From contig CALAAS010000054.1 in assembly GCA_937885015.1 (NCBI GenBank), positions 1 through 64,000 of the forward strand: 64,000 bases of DNA, given 5' to 3'. How positions within the stretch are numbered: the first letter of the stretch is position 1; the number at the start of each line of letters is the position of its first letter. Of this stretch, positions 29,644-38,651 are shown piece after piece. This DNA comes from an uncultured Clostridium sp. GTDB lineage: Bacteria; Bacillota; Clostridia; Lachnospirales; Lachnospiraceae. The notes beneath the pieces were generated by a model, which searched no databases, had not been told where the DNA came from, and saw only the letters and a list, made by a program, of their open reading frames with translations. Made by a program: the position numbers and the translations under genes.

Positions 29644-30273
29644 TCAGTCCTCCACGCACTCCAGCTTGCTGACCGATACCTCATAGGCCACACGCTTTTC
29701 ACATTCCGTCTCACTCAGCTTCTTCGTATACTCCCGGCTCTGAACACGCCCCCAGATCATAACCCGGCACCCCACCTGGAACCCGGAAGCATATCTGGCA
29801 TTTCTCCCCCATGCAATGCAGGGTATGTAGTCTGATTTCCCGTAGGGACGGTTTACAGCCAGAAGCATATCCGCAATTTCTCTCCCCAGAGGTGTTTTTC
29901 GATAAATAGGTTCCTTACAGATATAGCCATCCAGAAAAATCTGGTTTGTTTTCGTGTAATCCGTAAATTCTTCCAGAAAATTGACCTCCCGGACAAAAAT
30001 GGAAAGAACAAGCCTGTTTTTTGTCCCCTCATGACGGTTATAGGACCGGAACTGGCCGATGGCTTCCATGGTGCTCCCCCGGTAATCCCTGGACACATCC
30101 AGAAGGCGTTCTGAAATCATCAGCGGTATCACATCCACCTGATCGCTTAAGCGATTGACCGCCAGATTTACCAGATAAAATCCCTCGCCGAATACTTCAT
30201 GGCTGAAGACAAATTCAGAGACTATCTCGCCGATCACACTCACTTTATTGTTTTCAATCATTTTTTCTGACAT
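29644..30273 (-). CDS. SSB-like protein with two OB-fold regions
   Basis: A 209-residue protein. Residues about 110-190 match single-stranded-DNA-binding proteins (FLDGYICKEPIYRKTPLGREIADMLLAVNR, then CIAWGRNARYASGFQVGCRVMIWGRVQSREY). The N-terminal half (about 8-100) repeats the same pattern more loosely (VSVIGEIVSEFVFSHEVFGEGFYLVNLAVNR). There is no acidic DDDIPF-type tail of housekeeping SSB, so it is probably an accessory or altered ssDNA binder. A small 5' region and no operon partner are seen. Confidence 0.7.
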   Translation of the reverse strand: MSEKMIENNKVSVIGEIVSEFVFSHEVFGEGFYLVNLAVNRLSDQVDVIPLMISERLLDVSRDYRGSTMEAIGQFRSYNRHEGTKNRLVLSIFVREVNFLEEFTDYTKTNQIFLDGYICKEPIYRKTPLGREIADMLLAVNRPYGKSDYIPCIAWGRNARYASGFQVGCRVMIWGRVQSREYTKKLSETECEKRVAYEVSVSKLECVED

Positions 30274-30409
30274 AGTACTTCTCTCCTCTTTCCATTTCTT
30301 TTACATTTTTTTGCCGCAACGATCCAGCACAGCCACCGGGCTGACTGGACACTATTATATGTATGCGCAAAATAAAATTTTAGAAGAAAAATACATCCAA
30401 TTATTTCTA

Positions 30410-30447
30410 CATAAAAAGACAGGAACTGCATAAAAAGACAGGAACTG
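30410..30447. repeat. Exact 19-bp tandem duplication beside the typA terminator
   Basis: The unit CATAAAAAGACAGGAACTG occurs twice in succession (30410-30428 and 30429-30447). On the minus strand it repeats the T-rich tail and part of the right arm of the typA terminator. Confidence 0.85.
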
Positions 30448-30462
30448 CCCTCAGACAGTTCC
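30441..30462 (-). terminator. Terminator of typA
   Basis: On the minus strand GGAACTG-(8 nt)-CAGTTCC followed by TGTCTTTTTATG, 48 bp beyond the typA stop. Confidence 0.75.
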
Positions 30463-30510
30463 TTGATCCATTCACGTTATATCGTTTTTTATTTCCGGTT
30501 CCCCGGTCCA

Positions 30511-32352
30511 TTAACCGTTGGCCTTGCGGCTGATCATGGCCCTCTTTCTCAGGGTCGGATCCAGAATCTTTTTGCGGATCCTGAGACTTTCCGGCGTCAC
30601 CTCTAAAAGCTCATCCGTATCGATGAAATCCAGACACTGTTCCAGACTCATCTCCTTGGGCGTGGTCAGGCGGAGCGCTTCATCAGAGCTGGAGGAACGT
30701 GTATTGGTCAGCTTCTTGGTCTTGCAGACATTCAGCTCAATATCCTCCGGCTTCGCACTCTGGCCGATTACCATACCGGAATACACCTTTACGCCTGGCC
30801 CGATGAACAAAACACCTCGCTCCTGGGCGTTAAACAGACCATAGGTAATGGACTCACCGGCTTCAAAGGCAATGAGAGAACCCTGTTTTCGGTAATTTAA
30901 TTCTCCCTTAAACGGACCGTATCCATCAAAGCTCGTGTTTAAAATACCGTTTCCCTTGGTATCTGTCATAAACTCGCCCCGATAACCGATCAGACCACGG
31001 GACGGAATCGAAAATTCCAGACGCGTATAACCGCCTCCAATGGGACTCATGCCCTGCAGCTCTCCCTTGCGGCTGGTCAGCTTCTGAATGACTGCACCGG
31101 TAAATTCGTCCGGCACATCCACATAAGCGATTTCCATAGGTTCCAGTTTCTGATTTCTCTCATTGTACTTGTAGAGAACTTCCGCCTTGCTGACGGCAAA
31201 CTCGAAACCCTCCCGGCGCATATTTTCAATCAAAACAGACAGGTGCAGCTCACCACGGCCGGATACCTTGAAGCAATCCGGGGAATCCGTCTCTTCTACC
31301 CGCAGACTGACATCCGTATTCAGCTCCCGGAACAGACGCTCGCGGATATGGCGAGACGTAATATATTTTCCCTCCAGACCGGCCAGAGGACTGTCGTTGA
31401 CCATAAAGTCCATGGAAATAGTGGGCTCCGAGATCTTCTGGAACGGAATGGCCTCCGGCTTCTCCGGAGAACAGAGCGTATCTCCGATATGGATGTCGGA
31501 AATACCGGAAATGGCCACAATAGAACCCACACCGGCCTCCGACACCTCCACCTTGTTCAGTCCCTCAAACTCATAAAGCTTTCCGATCTTCACGCGGCGG
31601 AATTTGTCCGGCTCATGGTGGTTCACAATCACGCACTCCTGGTTGACCTTCAGAGAGCCATTGTCAATTTTCCCAACTCCGATTCTTCCCACGTACTCAT
31701 TATAATCAATGGTACTGATTAAAACCTGGGTCTCCGCATCCGGATCCCCCTCCGGCGCCGGAATGTATTCCAGAATCGTCTCAAACAGCGGTTTCATATC
31801 CACTTCCGGATCATCCAGATTTCTCTTGGCAAAACCAGATCTGGCAGAGGCGTAGAGGAAAGGGCAGTCCAGCTGCTCATCCGAGGCATCCAGATCCATG
31901 AAAAGCTCCAGAATCTCGTCGATGACCTCATCTGGACGTGCCTCCGGGCGATCAATCTTATTGAGACAGACGATTACCGGAAGTTCCAGCTCCAGTGCCT
32001 TGCGCAGTACAAATTTCGTCTGGGGCATGGCTCCTTCATAGGCATCCACCACCAGAATAACACCGTTTACCATCTTTAACACACGCTCTACTTCGCCGCC
32101 AAAATCTGCATGGCCTGGGGTGTCAATGATATTGATCTTGATTCCGTTGTAATTTACCGCCGTATTTTTAGAAAGGATGGTAATTCCGCGCTCTCTCTCG
32201 ATATCATTGGAATCCATTACGCGGTCCACAACCTCCTGATTGGCCCGAAACACGCCGCTCTGACGCAGCAGCTGATCTACCAGCGTCGTCTTGCCATGAT
32301 CAACATGGGCAATGATTGCAATATTTCTGACATCTTCACGTTTCATCTTCAT
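30511..32352 (-). CDS. typA: Ribosome-associated GTPase TypA/BipA
   Basis: A 613-residue translational GTPase. G1 is IAHVDHGKTTLV, G3 is DTPGHADFGGEVER, G4 is CLNKIDRPEARP; EF-G-like domains III and V follow, then the family-specific C-terminus (KMSLEQCLDFIDTDELLEVTP-like). BipA acts in 50S assembly and stress responses. The ATG at 32352 is chosen with GGAAAGAG upstream; a GTG at 32367 and an ATG at 32346 are alternatives. A palindromic element (32434-32588) lies just upstream. Confidence 0.95.
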   Translation of the reverse strand: MKMKREDVRNIAIIAHVDHGKTTLVDQLLRQSGVFRANQEVVDRVMDSNDIERERGITILSKNTAVNYNGIKINIIDTPGHADFGGEVERVLKMVNGVILVVDAYEGAMPQTKFVLRKALELELPVIVCLNKIDRPEARPDEVIDEILELFMDLDASDEQLDCPFLYASARSGFAKRNLDDPEVDMKPLFETILEYIPAPEGDPDAETQVLISTIDYNEYVGRIGVGKIDNGSLKVNQECVIVNHHEPDKFRRVKIGKLYEFEGLNKVEVSEAGVGSIVAISGISDIHIGDTLCSPEKPEAIPFQKISEPTISMDFMVNDSPLAGLEGKYITSRHIRERLFRELNTDVSLRVEETDSPDCFKVSGRGELHLSVLIENMRREGFEFAVSKAEVLYKYNERNQKLEPMEIAYVDVPDEFTGAVIQKLTSRKGELQGMSPIGGGYTRLEFSIPSRGLIGYRGEFMTDTKGNGILNTSFDGYGPFKGELNYRKQGSLIAFEAGESITYGLFNAQERGVLFIGPGVKVYSGMVIGQSAKPEDIELNVCKTKKLTNTRSSSSDEALRLTTPKEMSLEQCLDFIDTDELLEVTPESLRIRKKILDPTLRKRAMISRKANG

Positions 32353-32433
32353 AAATATACCCGTCACTCTTTCCCTGTTTTATTTCCCATTCCGGCACGT
32401 AATCCTGCCTGTCTTCTGCAAATTTTATATAAC

Positions 32434-32588
32434 TGTAACTGTTCAGGGCAGGGCATCTTCTTGTCCGGCTTCGCCGGACAAGAAGCATCGGAGATTCCTC
32501 CGATGTGAAATCTGGTGCAAAAAGCTGTTTACAAGCAAGCTTGACACATCTTTTTGCACCAGATTTCCCGCCGCCCTGAATAGTTACA
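32434..32588. repeat. 155-bp palindromic element with terminal inverted repeats (MITE-like)
   Basis: Terminal 16-bp inverted repeats match at 15 of 16 positions (TGTAACTGTTCAGGGC at 32434-32449; complement of 32573-32588). Three internal hairpins follow: CTTCTTGTCCGGC/GCCGGACAAGAAG, ATCGGAG/CTCCGAT-type, and an 18-bp perfect pair at 32513-32530 and 32549-32566 (GAAATCTGGTGCAAAAAG and its complement). No ORF fits. It looks like a non-autonomous mobile or REP-type element between yigZ and typA; no clear target duplication was seen. Confidence 0.7.
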
Positions 32589-32634
32589 TACAACTTATTA
32601 TTATAACATTTTTTCAAGAATTGTTCAAGATAAT

Positions 32635-33285
32635 TTACAACAAAATCACGCGGCTACCCTCCATGCTATAATAAATCTCATCCTGTTTTTCAATGGCACA
32701 GCGCCCGTTGGTTCCCTCAATCAGTTTTTTCTCCGCTTCACCGGCCTGATCGGCCGGTATCAGCACGGTCAGTGCCACATTCTCACCGTAATCGCTTTCC
32801 AGAACCGGAAGTTCCGCCTCAGAAAGGATGTACTGCACTTTTCCCAGACCGCTGTAATCCGTTGTAATCTTCCACCGGCGGGCCAGGCATTTCTCCAGAA
32901 TCACACAGTTCTTAAGTCCCTCCTGAACCGCCCCTCCGTAGGCCCTCACCAGTCCTCCGGTTCCAAGAAGCGTCCCTCCAAAATACCGTGTTACCACAGC
33001 ACACACATTGTGCAGCTCCCGTCCCAAAAGCACATCCAGCATGGGCCTTCCCGCCGTCTGGGCCGGCTCGCCGTCATCGCTGCACCTGGCTATCTCACAA
33101 TTTTCTCCAATGGTAAAAGCCGAACAGTGGTGTCTGGCATCCCAATACTGCTTCCGGATCTCGCCGATAAACGCCAGAGCTTCTTCCTCCGTCTGTACCG
33201 GACGAATGGATGCAATAAATCTGGACTTTTTTTCCACCAGCTCGCCCTCTCCGCCTTCATACACAATTTTATACCGCTCTTTCAT
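32635..33285 (-). CDS. yigZ: IMPACT/YigZ family protein
   Basis: A 216-residue protein with the IMPACT (UPF0029) N-terminal domain. It begins KKSRFIASIRPVQTEEEALAFI and includes HHCSAFTIGENCEIARCSDDGEPAQTAGRPMLDVL, then RYFGGTLLGTGGLVRAYGGAVQEGL, all diagnostic. The C-terminal part (about 135-205) is the small ferredoxin-like DUF1949 domain. Eukaryotic IMPACT regulates Gcn2; the bacterial role is unsettled. It is divergent from the penicillin-binding protein gene. Confidence 0.93.
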   Translation of the reverse strand: MKERYKIVYEGGEGELVEKKSRFIASIRPVQTEEEALAFIGEIRKQYWDARHHCSAFTIGENCEIARCSDDGEPAQTAGRPMLDVLLGRELHNVCAVVTRYFGGTLLGTGGLVRAYGGAVQEGLKNCVILEKCLARRWKITTDYSGLGKVQYILSEAELPVLESDYGENVALTVLIPADQAGEAEKKLIEGTNGRCAIEKQDEIYYSMEGSRVILL

Positions 33286-33466
33286 AATTGTTCCATCTTT
33301 CTCCTCACACCATTTTCTGCCTGCCTCCGCCTTCCAGGGCGGAAAACTCCAATCCCTGAGCCTGCCGAAAGCCTTCCCTGAAAATCCGGATTTCCATGTT
33401 TAACCCCTGTTTCGAATGTCCATACTCTGACTGACAGGAACCGTTGCTATCATAATAACGTAAAAA

Positions 33467-33514
33467 AAACTTCATGACAATAGTATTTATTTATCCATGA
33501 AGTTTTGTTATAAT
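33467..33514 (+). promoter_or_regulatory. Promoter and inverted repeat ahead of the class A PBP gene
   Basis: An extended -10 (TGT-TATAAT; 33506-33514) lies 24 bp before the start codon. No good -35 is seen. A perfect 10-bp inverted repeat, AAACTTCATG (33467-33476) and CATGAAGTTT (33496-33505), flanks the -35 region and could be an operator. Confidence 0.55.
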
Positions 33515-33537
33515 TGTAGTTTATAAGGAGGCTTCCT

Positions 33538-36252
33538 ATGAACTATGGCAGAAATGAAACGAAACGAAAAATAAAGGCAGCCGGATCCAGGAAAAAAAAG
33601 TACGCCAACAAGATGTTTCTTACCTTCTTTAAAACGGCCTTTGTCCTGGCTCTTTTTCTTGTGGTAACCGGACTCAGCGCAGGGATTGGCATGTTTAAGG
33701 GGATTCTTGACAATGCTCCTGATTTTAACCCGGAAAGCTTTGCCCCCAGCGGCTACTTTTCCACCATATACAACAGCGCCGGAGAGGTGACAGACACTCT
33801 GATTGGCTCCAATGCCAACCGGATCGAGGCGTCATATGAAGAATTTCCCCAGGATCTGATCGACGCTTTCGTATCCATCGAGGACTCCCGTTTCTGGCAG
33901 CACAGCGGTATTGATCTTCGCTCCATTACCCGGGCAGCCGTAGGCGTTCTGACCAATAATTATAAAGGAGGCGCCAGCACGCTGACGCAGCAGCTGATCA
34001 AAAACACCGTTTTTAACGGCGGTATGGAAACCAGCAGCGGTGCCAGAATTGAGAGGAAAATTCAGGAACAGTACCTGGCTCTGCAGCTGACAAAAAACGT
34101 GGACCGCAAAGTTATTCTGACCAATTATCTGAATACCATCAATCTGGGCAGCAATACTCTGGGAGTCAAAGCGGCTGCTCTCCGTTATTTTAATAAAGAT
34201 ATTTCTCAGCTGACTCTGTCCGAATGCGCGGTTATTGCCGGTATCACACAGAATCCCGGTAAGCTGAACCCCATTACCGGGCCGCAGGAAAATGCCGCAC
34301 GCCGCAAAGTCATCCTACAGCAAATGTACGAGCAGGGTTACATTTCCAAAGAGGAGCAGGAAGAAGCTCTGGCTGATGACGTCTATTCCCGTATCCAAAA
34401 CGTGGATCTGGCCATTCGCGAAAATGAGACTCCTTACTCCTACTACACGGACGAGCTGATCAATCAGGTCACAGAGGCATTAAAGGAGCAGCTTGGCTAC
34501 ACAGATACGCAGGCCTCCAATCTCCTCTTCAGCGGCGGTCTCCAAATTTACACGCCTCAGGATCCAAAACTCCAGGCAATTGTGGATGAGGAGATCAACA
34601 ACCCGGACAATTACGACGCAGCTCGCTGTTCCGTGGAATACCGCCTCTCCATTGTGCACACCAATGGGGAAACAAAGCACTATTCGCAGGAAACCATGAA
34701 AACCTACCTGCAGCAGGTGGCTGGACAGACCAGCTTTGACGGTCTCTTTGATTCGGAGGCCGAAGCACAGACCGCCATCGACAGCTATAAAGCCTACCTG
34801 ACCCAGGACGGAAGCACTGTGATTGGAGAATCGGCCTCCTTTATTCTGCAGCCCCAGGCATCCTTTGTCCTTATTGAGCAGTCCACCGGCTACGTCAAGG
34901 CCATCAGCGGCGGGCGCGGCGAAAAAAAGGCCAACCGGACCCTGAACCGGGCCACAGATTCCGTGCGTCAGCCCGGATCTACCTTTAAGGTCATCAGCTC
35001 TTTCGCCCCTGCTCTGGATACCTGCGGCGCCACCCTGGCCAGCGTCTATTACGATGCCCCCTACTCTTCCGGAACCAAGGAATTCCGCAACTGGTGGGGC
35101 GGAGATTACAAAGGATACCATACCATCCGAGAGGGAATCATTTACTCCATGAACATTGTGGCGCTCCGCTGTATGGCCGAAACTGTGACGCCGCAGCTGG
35201 GTGTGGAGTACGCCGAACGCCTGGGGATTACCACCATGGTCTCGGAAGATCTGAGTCTCTCCACTGCGTTAGGCGGTCTGACAAGAGGTGTAACCAATCT
35301 GGAACTGACCGGTGCCTTCGCAGCCATCGCCAATCAGGGAACCTACACAAAGCCCATTTTCTTCACTAAAATTCTGGACCGCAGCGGAAAGGTTCTTATT
35401 GATAACACACCGCAGACCCGTCAGGCTTTAAAGGATTCCACTGCTTTTCTTCTGACAGATGCCATGACGGATGCCATGCAGAGCAACGTTCTGTACACCC
35501 GTCCCGGAGCAGGTATCAACGCCACGGGAACGGCTGCCGCCATTCCCAATATGAGCTGCGCCGGAAAAAGCGGCACCACCACCAACAACGTGGATGTATG
35601 GTTTGTGGGCTACACCCCCTATTACACCGGAGGAATCTGGGGCGGCTGTGATAATAACCAAAGTCTGAAGGACAATTCCGGCGCCAGAAACGGCGGAACC
35701 AGCTACCACAAACGTATCTGGCGTCAGATCATGACCCGGATTCACGAGGGACTTTCCGATCCCGGTTTTCCAGTTCCCGACAGCGTGGAGACGGCTCAGG
35801 TGTGCCGCAAATCCGGCAAGCTTCCGGTATCCGGTGTCTGTGAGGCCGACCCGAGAGGCAATTCTGTCTACACCGAATATTTTGCCAAGGGAACCGTTCC
35901 CACTGAGGCCTGCGGTCATCATACCCGCATTACTGTCTGCGGCGCATCGGGCGGGAAACCATCGGCCTTCTGTCCGCAGGAACAGCAGGAAACGAAAACC
36001 GTGATGGTCATCCCGGAAGAAGGCACCACCGATGACAGCTATTATGCTATGCCAGCAGAGGAATGCCCGGTTCATTCCGGCACCTCCACCATCATCGATC
36101 CGGCAGAGAGCAGCGGCATCTTCGGGCCCGGTTATACTCCGGGAACCAGCGCGCCTGGTTACTCTTATCCCTCCTACGGCGGCGGTATTTCAAGGCCCGG
36201 CTGGGGAGGCGAAAATTCGATCCCCATCGTACCGGCAAACCCGGCGGAGTAA
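33538..36252 (+). CDS. Class A penicillin-binding protein (PBP1)
   Basis: A 904-residue bifunctional peptidoglycan synthase. A short basic cytoplasmic end and one membrane anchor (about residues 30-55) precede the GT51 transglycosylase domain (about 75-250) with FVSIEDSRFWQHSGID and GGASTLTQQLIKN. The transpeptidase domain (about 430-740) has SxxK in PGSTFKV (Ser near 481), SMN and KSGTTTNN. Beyond it are Cys-containing segments and a Gly/Ser/Pro-rich tail. AAGGAGG is 6 nt ahead of the ATG. A GGCGGAG/CTCCGCC hairpin follows the stop. Confidence 0.93.
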   Translation: MNYGRNETKRKIKAAGSRKKKYANKMFLTFFKTAFVLALFLVVTGLSAGIGMFKGILDNAPDFNPESFAPSGYFSTIYNSAGEVTDTLIGSNANRIEASYEEFPQDLIDAFVSIEDSRFWQHSGIDLRSITRAAVGVLTNNYKGGASTLTQQLIKNTVFNGGMETSSGARIERKIQEQYLALQLTKNVDRKVILTNYLNTINLGSNTLGVKAAALRYFNKDISQLTLSECAVIAGITQNPGKLNPITGPQENAARRKVILQQMYEQGYISKEEQEEALADDVYSRIQNVDLAIRENETPYSYYTDELINQVTEALKEQLGYTDTQASNLLFSGGLQIYTPQDPKLQAIVDEEINNPDNYDAARCSVEYRLSIVHTNGETKHYSQETMKTYLQQVAGQTSFDGLFDSEAEAQTAIDSYKAYLTQDGSTVIGESASFILQPQASFVLIEQSTGYVKAISGGRGEKKANRTLNRATDSVRQPGSTFKVISSFAPALDTCGATLASVYYDAPYSSGTKEFRNWWGGDYKGYHTIREGIIYSMNIVALRCMAETVTPQLGVEYAERLGITTMVSEDLSLSTALGGLTRGVTNLELTGAFAAIANQGTYTKPIFFTKILDRSGKVLIDNTPQTRQALKDSTAFLLTDAMTDAMQSNVLYTRPGAGINATGTAAAIPNMSCAGKSGTTTNNVDVWFVGYTPYYTGGIWGGCDNNQSLKDNSGARNGGTSYHKRIWRQIMTRIHEGLSDPGFPVPDSVETAQVCRKSGKLPVSGVCEADPRGNSVYTEYFAKGTVPTEACGHHTRITVCGASGGKPSAFCPQEQQETKTVMVIPEEGTTDDSYYAMPAEECPVHSGTSTIIDPAESSGIFGPGYTPGTSAPGYSYPSYGGGISRPGWGGENSIPIVPANPAE

Positions 36253-36281
36253 TCGATCCTCCGCCCCCTTTCGGGACAGTT

Positions 36282-36638
36282 TCAATGTTTCATTCTGGGC
36301 GGGCATACAGCCGAGATCAGATAGCCAAAAATCAGGGCTCCGGATAATCCGGCTGATCCGGCCGTAAACCCGCCCTTAAACAGTCCCAAAAGTCCTTCCT
36401 GGCTTACGGCCTCTTTTACTCCTTTAAACAACGTATTTCCAAATCCCAAAAGCGGCACAGAGGCCCCGGCTCCGGCCCACTGGACAAAAGGCTCATAGAT
36501 CCCCAAAAAACCCAGTACGGAGCCGGAAACCACCAGAAGAACCATAATTCTTCCCGGCATCAGACGAGTTCGATCCATCAGAATCTGAACTGCACCGCAG
36601 ATCAAACCGCCTACCAGAAACGCCCTTACATATTCCAT
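36282..36638 (-). CDS. spoVAE: Stage V sporulation protein AE
   Basis: A 118-residue multipass membrane protein with about four hydrophobic segments and the family start YVRAFLVGGLICGAVQILMD. SpoVA proteins form the channel that moves dipicolinic acid into the spore and out at germination. It is the last gene of the cluster (36 bp after spoVAD) and converges on the PBP gene. Confidence 0.92.
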   Translation of the reverse strand: MEYVRAFLVGGLICGAVQILMDRTRLMPGRIMVLLVVSGSVLGFLGIYEPFVQWAGAGASVPLLGFGNTLFKGVKEAVSQEGLLGLFKGGFTAGSAGLSGALIFGYLISAVCPPRMKH

Positions 36639-36674
36639 GTTTCATTTCCCCCTGTCACAATCGATGTATCCGTT

Positions 36675-37709
36675 TTAATTTATCCTTTCAGAATGCTCCA
36701 ACACGATTCCATGGGCAATCCCCGGCACACTCTGTCCCTCATTGAAGCTGATCTGAGACAGCAATGCCCCAGTCGGAAGAAATAAAACTCTTTTCCACTC
36801 GCCGCTCTGAATTTTCGGTAAAATACAGCCGCAGAGAGTGACAGCCGAGCAGCCACAGCCACTCCCTCCGGAATGGGTATCCTGCCTCTTTCCATCATAG
36901 ATCATCTGCCCGCAATCCATATGGATTCCCCGGATATCCCATCCTGCCTCATCCATAAAATCAAACAGAATTCTCTGCCCCACATCCCCCAGATCTCCGG
37001 TAATAATACGGTCATACCAGGAAGGTTCTCTGGAAAAATCCCGGAGATTCTGAAGAATCGTATCCACAGCTGCCACCGCCATAGCGGCTCCCATATTCAT
37101 GGAATCCCGTACCTGCATATCCACAATTTTTCCCGGCGTTGCTCCGGTAATACGCGCCAGCACTTCCCGTTCAGACACCATTTTGGAATTTCCGATTATC
37201 ACGCTTCCACAGCCCGTTACCGTCCAGGTGGTCGATTTAGGCCTCTGATTTCCGTATGCCAACGGGAAACGAAACTGACGCTCTGCAGAAGCAAAATGGC
37301 TGGATGCCATAGCCATCGCCCGATCCGCGAATCCGCCAGCCACCGCCATAGATGCAAGAAGCATGGCCTCTCCCATGGTAGAACATGCCCCATAAAGACC
37401 GAACAGCCGGATTCCCAGCTCTTTCACACCAAAGGATGTGGCCACAATCTGCCCCAGCAGATCCCCTGCGAAAAGGTATCGAACCTCTTCCGGGGAAAGT
37501 CCTGCCTTTTCCAGACATTTTTCTGCTGTCTGCCTCTGCAGCTCACTCTCCGCCTCCTCCCAGCTTTTCTTTCCAAACAGTGGATCAGGCTCCACCCGGT
37601 CAAAACAGCCGGCAATGGGCCCCTCCCCTTCTTTTTCCCCTGCAATGGAAGCCGCCGCCAGAATGGCCGGCGCATTCTCAAACTGAAGGCTTGCATATCC
37701 TGCCTGCAT
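36675..37709 (-). CDS. spoVAD: Stage V sporulation protein AD
   Basis: A 344-residue soluble protein with the thiolase-like fold. FENAPAILAAASIAGEKEGEGPI at the N-terminus and LYGACSTMGEAMLLASMAVAGG hold the cysteine-containing nucleophile-like segment. In Bacillus this subunit binds dipicolinic acid. The ATG at 37709 is chosen because GGAAAGGAG lies upstream and the family starts there; the frame is open 38 codons further. Confidence 0.94.
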   Translation of the reverse strand: MQAGYASLQFENAPAILAAASIAGEKEGEGPIAGCFDRVEPDPLFGKKSWEEAESELQRQTAEKCLEKAGLSPEEVRYLFAGDLLGQIVATSFGVKELGIRLFGLYGACSTMGEAMLLASMAVAGGFADRAMAMASSHFASAERQFRFPLAYGNQRPKSTTWTVTGCGSVIIGNSKMVSEREVLARITGATPGKIVDMQVRDSMNMGAAMAVAAVDTILQNLRDFSREPSWYDRIITGDLGDVGQRILFDFMDEAGWDIRGIHMDCGQMIYDGKRQDTHSGGSGCGCSAVTLCGCILPKIQSGEWKRVLFLPTGALLSQISFNEGQSVPGIAHGIVLEHSERIN

Positions 37710-37729
37710 ATTCCATACTCCTTTCCTTC

Positions 37730-38170
37730 TTACCCCATTCCAAGCCAGTAAAGCACCCCGAGTCCCCAGCTGACAAGAATCCCGTACAGAATAACCGGAC
37801 CCGCAATGGTAAAAATCTTGCACCCTATCCCAAAAACCTGCCCCTCCGCCTTATATTCCAGGGCTGGTGATGCAACGGAATTGGCAAATCCGGTAATGGG
37901 AACCAGCACCCCTGCTCCAAATATCCGTGCCAGCTTCTGAAAAATATTGGCGCCTGTCAACAAAGCACTCAAAAAGACCAGGATCAGAAGCGTCCAGGTT
38001 CCCGCCTCCTCCTTTTCCATTCCTCCCTCCATCATCCAGGCTGTTAGAATCTGACCTGTCAGACAGATCACTCCGCCTGCCAGAAAGGCCATTGCTGCAT
38101 TTTTAACCGGACTGTGCACCGGTGTTATCTCCGTTACATAAGAACCATACGCATTTTTTTGTACTTCCAT
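37730..38170 (-). CDS. spoVAC: Stage V sporulation protein AC
   Basis: A 146-residue membrane protein with four to five helices and the core SPVKNAAMAFLAGGVICLTGQIL, then ANSVASPALEYKAEGQVFGIG. Bacillus SpoVAC behaves as a mechanosensitive channel during germination. The ATG at 38170 is preceded by GAAAGGAAG; the upstream open frame overlaps spoVAB only by chance. spoVAD starts 20 bp downstream. Confidence 0.93.
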   Translation of the reverse strand: MEVQKNAYGSYVTEITPVHSPVKNAAMAFLAGGVICLTGQILTAWMMEGGMEKEEAGTWTLLILVFLSALLTGANIFQKLARIFGAGVLVPITGFANSVASPALEYKAEGQVFGIGCKIFTIAGPVILYGILVSWGLGVLYWLGMG

Positions 38171-38198
38171 CTTCTTTCCTTCTTTCCCGTTTTTTCCG

Positions 38199-38651
38199 TC
38201 ATACTCCAATCCGGAACAGAAAATATGCCAGAGAACCGGCCCCCTTTCCCAGGGCAACCGCCAGAATCACATACTGCAATCCTACAGCCAGTCGCAGACG
38301 GCGGCTCAGCACCGGAAGTGCCTTTAAGGTTTCCGCCAGCGACATGACGAGACATCCCACAAAAATCCCGGAGCCGGCGCCAAACAACAGAAGTGCCCCA
38401 GTTCCCAGCCAAAAACCCCCCGCTTCTGCCGCCCCAAATAAAATTGGAATTTCATACAAATCCAGAATATTTCCCACAATTCCACCAGCAATGATCATGT
38501 TCTCATATAGAACAATGTGGACTCTGGTTCCAGTCTTTCCAATCACCCGGGGAAACACTCCTATGATCGCCAGAAACGCAAAAACGCCGGCTGCCACAAT
38601 CCCGCCGGCGCTCATCCCGAAAACCAGAAGGAGAAACAGCCTAAGATACAT
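38199..38651 (-). CDS. spoVAB: Stage V sporulation protein AB
   Basis: A 150-residue membrane protein with about five helices. The core GMSAGGIVAAGVFAFLAIIGVFPR and LYENMIIAGGIVGN fits SpoVAB. The ATG at 38651 has AAAGGAGG 8 nt upstream and overlaps the spoVAA stop by 11 bp. The longer open frame would add 48 residues unlike the family. Confidence 0.92.
   Translation of the reverse strand: MYLRLFLLLVFGMSAGGIVAAGVFAFLAIIGVFPRVIGKTGTRVHIVLYENMIIAGGIVGNILDLYEIPILFGAAEAGGFWLGTGALLLFGAGSGIFVGCLVMSLAETLKALPVLSRRLRLAVGLQYVILAVALGKGAGSLAYFLFRIGV

Noticed and set aside
32434..32588. CRISPR or phage attachment site
   Set aside because: There is a single palindromic unit, no spacer array and no integrase nearby.
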